In this document: piece after piece, positions 46,901-56,826 of the stretch
Numbering within the stretch: position 1 is the first letter of the stretch
Layout of the letters: each line of letters begins with the position of its first letter
Assembly (NCBI RefSeq): GCF_032854445.1
Contig: NC_088300.1
Coordinates: 68,794,984 to 68,858,983, forward strand
Origin: Liolophura sinensis
Taxonomy: Eukaryota; Mollusca; Polyplacophora; Chitonida; Chitonidae
Length of the DNA: 64,000 nt
Direction: 5' to 3'
The notes under the pieces: model-generated
The model's database searches: none
Told to the model about the DNA's origin: nothing
Seen by the model: the letters and a program-made list of their open reading frames with translations, nothing else
Program-made: the position numbers and the translations under genes

Positions 46901-48918
46901 TCAATCAATCAATCAATCAGTCATCATCATTTAATCTATCGGTCGAGCCTATAGGCTAGTACGTCCAGTACGCTTGAGGACTACTGAAATAAAGATAAAT
47001 AGTCTGTGTACTGAGACCTAAACGGTATGTGTAAATCATTCCGTTCTGAGTTGTCACAAGCTGTTGTTCGCTCACCCATGGCGTGTTTATTCGCGGGTGA
47101 GTTCGGAATCAAAAGTTTGACCATGCATTTCAGGGTCGTGATTTTGAATTTTTGAAACCATGTGAAAAAACTCGATTTCGCCCGCACTTACTTCATGCAC
47201 ACTCGTAATTTTGTATACGTAGCGGTATCATATTGTAACTATTGTCATGTTCGCACAATATTCACGGTCGATCCGGTAACAGTTGCGAGAAGTGCAGCGT
47301 TGTATCGGGCTGCATACCTGTTACATAAAGGAAACCGGTGGGATACATATGCTGTCGTTACGCACAGATGTGATGAATATTGTGATATAACACGAACGAC
47401 AGCATACAATGAAATTCACGCGCACAGTTGTATAATAAACAGTATATCATCTGTATTATGTATAGAAGGTCATTTTATTTATGTACGCCTTGTGGTCATC
47501 GAGTTCTCCGCATACAAATGTCATCGCACCCTTGCGCATGCTCCCAGAGGAAGCAACTAACATATATGAATATGTATACCGCTTTATCGGATGTATCATC
47601 CTAATTATTTCGCATTATAAGTGAACGAAAATTGCAATGAAATGAGGGGACATATTAAAATTAGTTAATTACTTGGTATTCAAATTTAACATGTGTTCCG
47701 TTAAGTCTTTTTTTCCATTACAGGTGCAATGAGATGCTATGGCAATATATTTTACACAATCTTTAAATCTCGTCTGCTTTACTTGTGGCAAGTTATAAAA
47801 AATCCTGATGTGCCGCTGACAGGTGAATCATCCATGAAAAAGTTCTCCCCGGGGACAGCCAGACCTAACAAGAGAGGTTACCAGCTTTTTTTAGACAGGT
47901 CCTCTCCTATCCGGTTTTTAAATTGTTTCCTCCATTCTCTAACAAGTCCGTCGTCGCAAAGCGGAAGTTTGTGAGCCCCTGACATGATTTTCTTTTCAAT
48001 ACTGAGCAATGAATCAGTGTAACTCATACACCTGTTTGCCAAGAATTTGAACCAATAAAAATGAGGCTAACCCTAACAGATGGCGTAACCTTCGGGAGAC
48101 CTCGTACACCAGACATAGTTCTACCCATATACATTACACTGAACATAATCTGAATTCACAAGTGTATTGAAATTTAAGCCGGATTTAAACCATGAAAGCA
48201 GTCTATCCTTATACAAAACTATTGGAACTTACGGTCAGACTAAGGATATATCGACTTGATTGTTAAATGTAGCTACACTTTTAAACAATCAGCTAAATTT
48301 CACTTGATGAACTTCGGACTTACGCTGCAAAAGACTTCACGTCGGTTCGAGTCTACGCAAGAATCTGCTGTTACGCGATTGAGGTAGAGAAAAATGTTAA
48401 AACTGCGACACTGGCCTCTGGACAAATCAATCACCTTTCAAGACTGGTTGCGCTTGTGCAAGAAAAACATTGTAAATATGGCCAATTTTTAAACTACATC
48501 ATAACAAGAATCAATGATCAGACAACGATTTATAATTGTTATGAGCATGAATATTTTTCACTCAGTCAATTTAGAAACAGAAATACTGGCTGGATGCCTT
48601 ATAATATAACATTGCTGAAAACTGGCTGGATGCCTTATAATATAACATTGTTGAAATCTACAGAGCGGGTGGAAGTAAAAATCATGTATATCATATATTT
48701 ACCTCGCAGATAGTGCTATCAAACATATCTACCGAGGTGTCCAAAATGTGCAGTGTTTCATATTTTACAGTATTTCAAACATCATCCCCGATCTGGCCTG
48801 GTATACATATATACATATACGAATGTCAAATATTGCCAGATAAAACACATTCCTTTCCCACTGAATAACGCCAGTCCACAGAAAACCGCCTCCCAGGTCC
48901 GCATCACCTGTCGATCTT
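43997..48918. other. intergenic, unassigned sequence
   Basis: No recognised gene. Holds a CpG-rich patch at 44,640-44,855, a probable dispersed repeat around 45,930-46,080 (GGGGCGTAGGAAGCAATTTT), an AATC-rich stretch at 46,855-46,925, a plus-strand frame of 132 residues at 47,162-47,560 with no recognisable family, and a 33-bp direct duplication at 48,588-48,655 (GGCTGGATGCCTTATAATAT). Confidence 0.45.
44640..44855. other. CpG-rich patch, unassigned
   Basis: About 18 CpG dinucleotides in ~215 bp, far above the flanks. It ends near CAAAATGGAGTCGCCC. It might be a promoter or first exon, but no open frame continues and no gene is identified. Confidence 0.35.
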
Positions 48919-49610
48919 TTATATGGTATACTGCAGTAAGGTAGTGTAGGAAGATCCCTTATCGTCACCGAACCTGGCGTTGACAGTGACAGGGACGTTA
49001 CGTCCGTAATAATCCACCAGTTTAACGTTCCCTTCCCAGATGCCCTGTTTTCAGTTCATCCTTCAGATGGTTCCACGGCTGTTCGTTGTTGACACATACC
49101 GCGACGTCATTGGCTTTTGGCACCATTAACCTTGAAGTGAACGCTTCCGCCGCGGACGTCCTTGTGCAGGATGAGGGGATCGTACAGGTAGCAACCATCG
49201 CTCCATTGCTTGTAGCGTTTCGGATATGGGTAAGGCTTGGCGATGACTTTGGGACAATGGAGCAGATAGGTGAAGACGCCAAGGAGTTTCTCACCTTCTT
49301 CTGATGTTGGCAAAGCGTACAGTTCTAATTTCCAGAAGCCTTTTTCCGGTATGGTCACGACGAACTGAATTACCTGCTTGGATTCATCGTTCTGTATAAA
49401 AACAGTGTCTTCAGCCTCCTTGTCTTTGTCTACGGACTTCAGTGTGGCCAAGGTTCTCACGGGTTTTCGATAGCCAATCTCGATTTGAGCCTCGTTTCCC
49501 AATCAATCGAACCTGAGAGTTCTTGTGACTCTTGAGACTCAAGCCGAACTCCTTTAAACTTGGGATGTTTCTCCAAGATTGGTAATGCTCGGGAAATCAT
49601 CAAAAGACAT
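48919..49610 (-). pseudogene. KY/hillarin C-terminal-like small protein, copy 4, five frameshifts
   Basis: ATG at 49,610 (MSFDDFPSITNLGE) and terminal SSYTTLLQYTI before TAA at 48,919 frame a 692-bp copy. All family blocks are present but spread over three frames: KFK, EFGLSLKSHKNSQVRL, GNEAQIEIGY through HKDVRGGSVHF, LMVPKANDVAVCVNN with WNHLKDELK, and GIWEGNVKLVDYYGRN. Frame changes fall near 49,563, 49,555, 49,499, 49,126 and 49,045, each consistent with one extra base in a short A or G run (minus strand). Removing five bases gives exactly 229 codons, the size of copy 3. No other disabling change was seen. It is either a young pseudogene or an error-rich patch of assembly. Confidence 0.75.
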
Positions 49611-49828
49611 GATGGCAGTCTATAGACCGAACAATACTCTTAAATATACGTGCAGCCGAGATATGCTTGTGTAAGAATGGCGGCAGTGTACGATCGCACC
49701 TTGTTCACCCGTACAGCGACAGTCCCTAAACTGCCAGCCCTGGATATGAGTCAGCCGAAGAATGTCACCTCGAGTGTATTCAGGTATCCGCCCCGACAAC
49801 TGTTTCCTGACTGGCAATGACGCCGACC

Positions 49829-49834
49829 TATATA
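49829..49834 (-). promoter_or_regulatory. TATA box candidate upstream of KY-like copy 4
   Basis: GGGACTATATAGG on the minus strand in a GC-richer setting, about 220 bp upstream of the ATG at 49,610. A second candidate (GTATATTTAAG, about 49,638-49,648) is much closer to the ATG. Confidence 0.35.
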
Positions 49835-49839
49835 GTCCC

Positions 49840-51930
49840 GCGCCGACACAAAACCCACTCACGTTCTTATCAGTTCAAATAAAACACCATCGTTTTTCTA
49901 TACCAGTACTCTCATAATACACACAACGCACAACTAATTTAGGACGTGTTCGTTCAGGGAATTCTTAACTAGTGCATTTAACCCCGTGGAATTTCTTATA
50001 GAGGAAATATAAGAGAGATGACGTTTCCCGTAGATCACGATGACGCCGGCCATTTATTAGCTCCATATACTCCGGCATTTCTTCAGCACACGTCAAGCGA
50101 AGTTGATGTATAACAGGTTATGACCCCGTTTAGCACACTCGTATAAAAAGGAATAGAACGGCGACAATATGCGTGAAAGGCAAGCTCATTCAGGTGTAAA
50201 CTAATACAGACGTAGGCAGAAAAATGGGAGTTCGCCTTGTACATGAGTGATCTGACAGATAAAGGTGAATAAACTCATGTTAAACGGAGAGTTTGCAAGT
50301 CCTTGATGACAGTTCAAGTGATAAATCCTGTACAGCTTTAGTAATTTATGGGGCAGCATACAGTTACGTTCTCTGACACACATGGAGTATAAAACTCATT
50401 TACACGTGTAAGTAAAGTAGGAAGATGACAAGTGACCATAACTGCTAGCGTGCAAATAATTATCTTTTTTCGTTCAAGGGCCAGCATGTATTAACAGTTT
50501 GTATCATACAGCAAAGGCATTAATTTAAAGACAACAGTAAGTTTTTTTAATAATCCCAAAATCTAATTGAAACTACAGCATTTTAATGAACAGAATGGGA
50601 GTAGTTCAAACTATGAGAAAACTTCAGGCAGAGATTCAGCTTATTGTCTTGATGACATAAGATTATCTGTTTAAGCACCTGAGAAAATTTCCATTAACTT
50701 CAGTTTAACTGTGCCGCTTTAGTTTAATCATGACTGGCCTAAGGCAATAAATTAAGTGAATATGTACAGATTTCTATAGTATCCATAACTGATATAAAAA
50801 TGAACGAAAGCTACATTAATCTGTAAACAATTACCCCTTTATTCTGTGTTCAGAGGATTATTCCTGACACGATTTAGACATTGGATTGTAGACAATTACA
50901 CCTATCCGCGGGAAGTAAGTGTCAATAATCGATGCAGCAAGTCACCGCAACAAACAATTAAAACTTGAGTAAACCTTATTCAACACTTTTTGCTGTAGAG
51001 TTTATTTATACAATTGTCAACTAACTGAAAGCACCTTGTAGATTAGACGTGTAAGTATAAACATGCACAAATAAACAAAATGCATGCAGTTCACGCGGTC
51101 TTTGTTCAAAGGGAGACAATCTCAGGTGTGGGATTATGTGCCGTGGAAGACAATAAAGGAACAGTACCTACATTTTATTAATGTCGTGTTTCAATGGTCC
51201 AACAGATTTCTTTATCGAACGAGCGAAATAAATTATGTCTAATCATGCCATTTACGATAAATATCTTGTGCATTACATTTTCAGCAAACGACATTTATGA
51301 CGGCCAGATCAGCAGCACACCAATTCGTGCACATTCTCAACTTACGCAGCCCGGTCATAATACTTCTTGATCTGGATCTGCTCTGCTCTCAATTTGGAGA
51401 TAAATGCTACTTGTCCATCCTTAAACAAGTGTGATCAGAATTATTGTATGGGGGTGGGGTGGTAGTCACAGGTATTACTGTGGAACTGAGAAGATTTTTC
51501 GGTGGATACCTTGTAAGTTATAGTGCCAAGTCAGCCTGCCCTATAGTGTTCGCTAATTTGTCATTTGTCACAGAATTTCTCACCGAATACAAATAAAAGC
51601 TGCTATAGAAACTAAATAGGCTGGTTCAGAAATAACCAACAACTTATTACCTGCATGGATTTTAATGACGTTGGGGAAAAAAGACATTGCAAATACATTG
51701 CAAACTTATTCTGTATATTTACGTGAACTGTGTTGAACATGCCCAAGTTGCCCAAGCGGCTTAGAATCCGATGACTAAGACTATGTTTCTCTATTGTATC
51801 AGAGTCATCTGTCATGAATAATGCCTTTACCTTATAATGTGAGGCACTATACATCGTGCCTGCAATTGAGTGGATTAGTATTCAAGGCATTACTCGTTAT
51901 ACATGTATGCCATTCAACAGCTTAATTATA
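49840..51930. other. intergenic, nothing assigned
   Basis: AT-rich region between the divergent copies 4 and 5; no gene or repeat recognised. Confidence 0.5.
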
Positions 51931-52690
51931 AGGATGGAGGAAACCGGAGTGTATTGCAGACAGTTGGACAAGGGGTAATGTAACACATTCCGGATGGAGG
52001 AAACCGGAGTGTATTGCAGACAGTTGGACAAGGGGTAATGTAACACATTAAATGTTGTGGAGTAGTAAATATGGATGGAAGAAACCGGATTGTAGTGCCG
52101 ACAGTTAGACAAGAGGCAATGTTGTAACACAGTAAATTTTGTGGAGTAGTAAATTATGGATGGAGGAAACTGGTGAGTGAGTGAGTGCTTGGGGTTTAAC
52201 GTCGTACTCAACAATTTTTCAGTCATATGACGACGAAGGAATCATTAGGGTGCATGTACGTGTAATGTGCCTCCTTGATGCAGGACGGATTTCCACCGCT
52301 CTTTTATTTAGTGCTGCTTCACTGAGACGACTTACCGAAGGCAAGTAAGCCGCCCCGCCCGAGCCATTATACTGATACGGGTCAACCAGTCGTTGCACTA
52401 TCCCCTTCATGCTGACGCCAAGCGAGGAAGTTACAACTTCCTCTTTTAAAGTCTTAGGTGTGACTCGATCAAGGATTGATCCTGGATCTACCGGATCCGA
52501 AGCAGACGCTCTACCAACTGTGCTATCCGGGCCGGTGGAGGAAACTGGAGTGTAGTGCTGACAGTTAGACGAGAGGCAATGTTCTAACACAGTAAATTTC
52601 GTGGAGTAGTAAATATGGATGGGGTAAACCGGAGTGTAGTGCTGACAGTAAGACAAGGGTAATGTTGTAACATTATTTTTGTGGAATACC
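51931..52690. repeat. tandem repeat of GGATGGAGGAAACCGGAGTG units, split by a SINE
   Basis: Two identical 60-bp units start at 51,932 and 51,992, then longer units (~80 bp) carrying the extra GTGGAGTAGTAAATATGG. The array continues after the SINE at 52,536 with two more units. The same GGAAACCGGAGTG motif belongs to the dispersed repeat seen in the whirlin-like introns. Confidence 0.85.
52174..52535 (-). mobile_element. SINE family B, full length, 13-bp target-site duplication
   Basis: Tail GAGTGAGTGCTTGGGG at the left, body, and complete tRNA-like head at the right (minus-strand start GGCCCGGATAGCACAGTTGG, A-box like). Flanked by TGGAGGAAACTGG at 52,161-52,173 and 52,536-52,548. It sits inside the tandem repeat and is the best reference copy of family B in the window. 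Confidence 0.95.
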
Positions 52691-53035
52691 ACTCTTAACT
52701 AAATAATTACCATGCAAAATTTGTATTTTCAGTATTTTATTTCTTAGGCATATGTATGACAAGATAAGTGTTGAAAAATCCATATGATTTGGTGCGCTTA
52801 TCCATTTGTAACAGTTGAGATTACGTGGAGATCCATCTCCATATGGACTAAATATGTTGTATATGAATATGTCATGAATGAGTGTTTTATGTATCGTGTG
52901 TACGTTATCATGATCAATAACTTAAATGACCAATCTGTATCTGTCTAAACTTCTAAATCAAGGTCCACTTCACGACACGGTTCCCCCACACTACATACAT
53001 GTGTATACAAATAAGGATACGGTAGCGGTAGGCGG

Positions 53036-53250
53036 CTTCTGTGGCCTGGTGGTTAGCGTGCTAGCGCAGCATAATAACTGAGCAGCCTCTCAACAATGTG
53101 ATCGCTGTGAGTGCAAGTTCAGTTCTTGCTGGCTCCTCTCTGGCCATACGTGGGAAGATCTGCCAGTTGACTGCCGTGGTGTATAGGTGAAATATAATCT
53201 TGAGTACGGCGTAAAACACCAGTCAAATAATAACGTAAGTAAATAAATAC
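53036..53250 (+). mobile_element. SINE family A, full head, shortened body
   Basis: Head GTGGCCTGGTGGTTAGCGTG, B-box-like GAGTGCAAGTTC, TCTTGCTGGCTCCTCTCTGG, then a deletion in the middle and the end ATCTTGAGTACGGCGTAAAA with AAGTAAATAAAT tail. Confidence 0.88.
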
Positions 53251-53573
53251 GGTAGCGGCTGCAAACAGTTACTAAAAGGGCAAAATGACTTCGTCGAGTC
53301 GTGAACACTGTACACAGTATATACGTCATGTGGACCTACATGTTCTTTGTCATCATGATCGAAGAATATTACACTTACAGCTTTTCAAAGGAGAACATGT
53401 GGTTATTTAAGTATAACGACTCAAGCGAAATTCGAGGCTGTACGACGTGTGCGTGTCAAAACTGTTTTCAAATATTAATTAGTAGTTTCCTGGTTAAACT
53501 GTGTACAGAGCGACATGGGTATGGAATGAATATTTAAACAGGTGGCTAGTAAACGGAGCTTTCAACAATACAC

Positions 53574-53574
<1 letters not shown>

Positions 53575-53650
<76 letters not shown>
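53575..53650. repeat. (TA)n microsatellite
   Basis: About 37 uninterrupted TA units. Plus-strand Ile-Tyr frames across it are artefacts. Confidence 0.97.
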
Positions 53651-53651
<1 letters not shown>

Positions 53652-54501
53652 CCATGTCTTTAAGTGTGTATGTTGCCGTGTTTATGTTCCCAGACGTTAT
53701 GCTCCTCTCCTAATCTGTCAAAGTTTGATACGTTTAAGCTCTCTTTGCACATTCTGACAAAAAATCTGTCCTATTTACAGATGTTTATTATATTTCTCTA
53801 ATTATGTGTAAAAATGAAGAGGAATTCTACGTGTTTTGCATTTAGAAATAGAAGTTTTAGGTAGAACTTACTACACTTTAAGGCGCAGTAATATTTTAAG
53901 CCTAGTGGTCTCTTCACACTTGAGTGAGTTTATACAACTGAAATAATCTCTATTACAGGCACTAGGCCGTCTTAAGCCTTAGGGTATAGAAGAGCAATGA
54001 TCACGGGAAAGCCCTGGATGCGTTTGACTATGAAGAAATCCGTTTAAATGTCACACTAACTCTTCAGAGAAAACCAGATATCCCTGGGCTTTAGTGAAGT
54101 TCAGGTATTTTGTGTGGTTTTGTCGTGTAAACAGAGTGAACTGCAGCTAAAGGTCAGGGTACAATGGGTAGGACGACTTGTGAGGATCCATTTGGGTGGT
54201 ACTCCGAGGATTAAGGTATATACCCAGGGCTACAGAAACCAGCCGCTATTCTTGCACTCTGCAGCCGTGTGCACGTTCTTATAGCTTATATAAACAGGGA
54301 AGGATATATATGCTACGGTGCACCTAGTTCCTTTATACACAATATCTCTCTCACTCTCTCGTTCGTGCACGAACAAGCAACACGTGTATGCGCGTTTGGT
54401 ATCAGCTACTGCTACTAGAGAGATAAAACTTTCCAGCTGGATACGACGCCTGTATACTAAGCAGCTTCCGGAGCTAATGCGTTGGTTGTAATCCACCAGG
54501 A

Positions 54502-54510
54502 TATATATAG
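54502..54510 (+). promoter_or_regulatory. TATA box candidate upstream of KY-like copy 5
   Basis: TATATATAG followed by GC-rich sequence, about 245 bp upstream of the ATG at 54,754. The distance is similar to that of copy 4 on the other side. It implies a leader of about 215 nt, or an unseen leader intron. Confidence 0.35.
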
Positions 54511-54753
54511 CCTGCCTGCCCCTCCGCAGGAGTGTTTGGGATACCCTGCTGGCCCGGCTGCAGTGAAGCTGAATCATAGGGATTACCTGTCGTGTTTTCT
54601 AGATCATTCTGTCCTGACAAGTCTCTAGACATCTCAAACAGCGTACAGCAGCCTGCAGTGATAAAGGACGAACTGGGATTCTGGAATCCCTGTCATTGAC
54701 AACTATCAAACCAATACCGCCAAGAACACTTCGGAAACTTTTGATTCTCAAAC

Positions 54754-55446
54754 ATGGCGGGATCAAATCTGATGCTGCCGAAAATGGCGGATGGATTCCT
54801 TGGACCTCAGGCAAAGTTTGAGGCGTACGGATTGAGGACGATGAGCCACCCAGAGCCTGTTATAGTGTTGCCTGGAAATGAGGTGGAGGTGAAAATGGAA
54901 CGCACCCAGCCCATGAAAATGATGGCAAAGCTGGTTCCGTACGGGATTCCTAAAGAATGCGTGAACCACGTGCTGATGAGTGTGGACGAGTCGGGAACGA
55001 TCGTCAGCTTTAAGGTAACTATCCCTGGCACTGGCTGGTTCAAGCTCAACATCTTCGCCCTACCACCTTCCGAAGCAGGTCCTAAACTACTGGGTGTTTA
55101 CAACTACCTCATCAATGTCGAGAACATCTCCATCGAAGGTTACCCTTTCCCCAAGCAGCATGCGCAATGGAGGGACGACGGATGTTACGTGTGGGAACCA
55201 TTGATATTACACGCCGGATTCCGTGTTCCGGGGGTGCACTTTAAATACCGACTTCCGAACGCTGCCAAAGCGGCTATTCGTATCGGAAATACCAATGACT
55301 GGATTATGTTAGAACCAGGCAGTGAACGAGATGTGTGGGAAGGTAGCGGAGATCTCAACGGAAACTATGCCAAAGACACCAAAGTTAAATTGAACGTTAA
55401 TTACGGCGGAGCGAACTGGAACACACTGCTGGAATACACAATCTAG
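54754..55446 (+). CDS. KY/hillarin C-terminal-like small protein, copy 5
   Basis: Single exon, 230 residues, from ATG (AACATGGCGGG) to TAG; the only plus-strand copy, divergent from copy 4. A second Met (residue 11, MADGFLGPQAKF) could also start translation. Landmarks: MSHPEPVIVLPGNEVEVKM, GWFKLNIFALP, VYNYLI, YPFPKQHAQWRDDGC, EPLILH, NWNTLLEYTI. It differs from the others: the cysteine after VYNYLI is replaced (NVENI), one Asp is inserted in the WKDGC block, and the QEWTHL block reads NDWIMLE. It is thus the most diverged copy and may have a separate role. No catalytic domain, signal peptide or membrane segment. Function unknown. Confidence 0.8.
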   Translation: MAGSNLMLPKMADGFLGPQAKFEAYGLRTMSHPEPVIVLPGNEVEVKMERTQPMKMMAKLVPYGIPKECVNHVLMSVDESGTIVSFKVTIPGTGWFKLNIFALPPSEAGPKLLGVYNYLINVENISIEGYPFPKQHAQWRDDGCYVWEPLILHAGFRVPGVHFKYRLPNAAKAAIRIGNTNDWIMLEPGSERDVWEGSGDLNGNYAKDTKVKLNVNYGGANWNTLLEYTI

Positions 55447-56644
55447 AGTTCATGTAAACTATAATTTGACTGCACCATTTATTATTTCAAACCGGTCGTA
55501 TATATATATATATATATATATTTATGATGTCCAGTAAATAATTAAGCCTATCTATTTTCTAACACAAGGAATGTTATTTTGTAAATCGATCGACTGTGTT
55601 ATGTCATTTGGACTTCGTAAATTCGTCAATGCATAATTAAGTATTACTTGGGTTTGATTTTAGGGTTAAAAAGTTGAGCGTTTGAAATGAGCCGTTCGAG
55701 TTTCGGATTTCTTTTCTGTTCATCGTAAACGACCACAAAACCATGTTTAGTCTTTTTGGTGTTAGAAGTGAATGCTTTGTTCGATTTCTCGTGTTTTCAG
55801 TAAGTTTTACATTTTATGCCATATATATCCATAACCCCTTTTGCCCGCGCGTGTATGCATTCCATTTCGCACAGTAATTATATGTACTTTCTTTTGTTGA
55901 TGCATGTGTTAAACATTTGTATCTGTTACCACTTCGGAGTTGTGTTTATCCAGCCACCAGGAGAAGATAACTCTCAAGCGTATCGTCTTTCAACACCTTC
56001 TCGGTCTATTTTAGGTAGTATAGACTCTTGTGCCAGTGCCATTAGACAACACCTCACCCACGGGGAGCTGCAATAGTTTACTGAGTTAGTCTGAAACCTG
56101 ACCAGGACTATAGAAGTTTCTGTTAGGTACACAACTCCGATCCTAAGTGCAAACCCACAGACATGCATGGTACAGAGTTGATACAAAGATGAATGTGGTT
56201 AAGGTGCAGGTCAAGTTCATCCCTTTATATGTGACTTCACTTGTAAACGTGTTTACCATATTGACGTAAAATTTACACACACACGTCTAGTGTTACACTG
56301 GTTGCACTGTTCATGTAGTCATGCTGTGTTGTTACCTCTCATGCTGCTGTGGGTGGATCCATTACTATTTAGACTATTTGCGAAAAAAGAAATCATACAA
56401 AAAAAACAACTATTGTTAAAACAAAGAGGAACTTTGTTGGGAATGTAACATGACGATTTATGATTAAAATTCTTGTTCTTCACACATAAATCAGTTTTGT
56501 CTATATTATATAACATATTTACATTTATGGATTGATTGGCATTGATTGACAATGATTGGCGAAATTGTTGATTGATTAGTTGTATTGTTGAATGGTTTGT
56601 TACATTTGTGATTGATTGGTTATGTTTTAGACATTTACATAGTT
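55447..56644. other. intergenic, nothing assigned
   Basis: 3' flank of KY-like copy 5; a (TA)n run at 55,499-55,521; no gene recognised. Confidence 0.5.
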
Positions 56645-56826
56645 AATTATTTGATTGTTGTTTTGCTCCGTACTCGAGAATATTTCACTTATATAACGGC
56701 GGCCAGCATTACAGTAGGAGGAAACAGGCCAGGTTGCTGACAGACCTTCCCACATACGACCGTAGATGAACCCATGTGCTCTTGAGCAATAATGCTGCGC
56801 TAGCACGCTAACCACTCTGTCGTGCT
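56645..56826 (-). mobile_element. SINE family A, internally deleted
   Basis: TTATTTGATTGTTGTTTTGC tail side, ACGGCGGCCAGCATTACAGT core, a deletion of the middle, then the head (GCTGCGCTAGCACGCTAACC). Confidence 0.85.

Noticed and set aside
47162-47560. 132-residue plus-strand frame
   Set aside because: Odd Cys/His/Tyr composition without domain features, no splice or promoter signal; kept only as a note in the gap entry.
52219-52692. 157-residue minus-strand frame
   Set aside because: It runs through SINE family B and the flanking tandem repeat; similar frames recur at other copies.
53501-53757. Open frames with long Ile-Tyr runs
   Set aside because: Produced by the (TA)n microsatellite.
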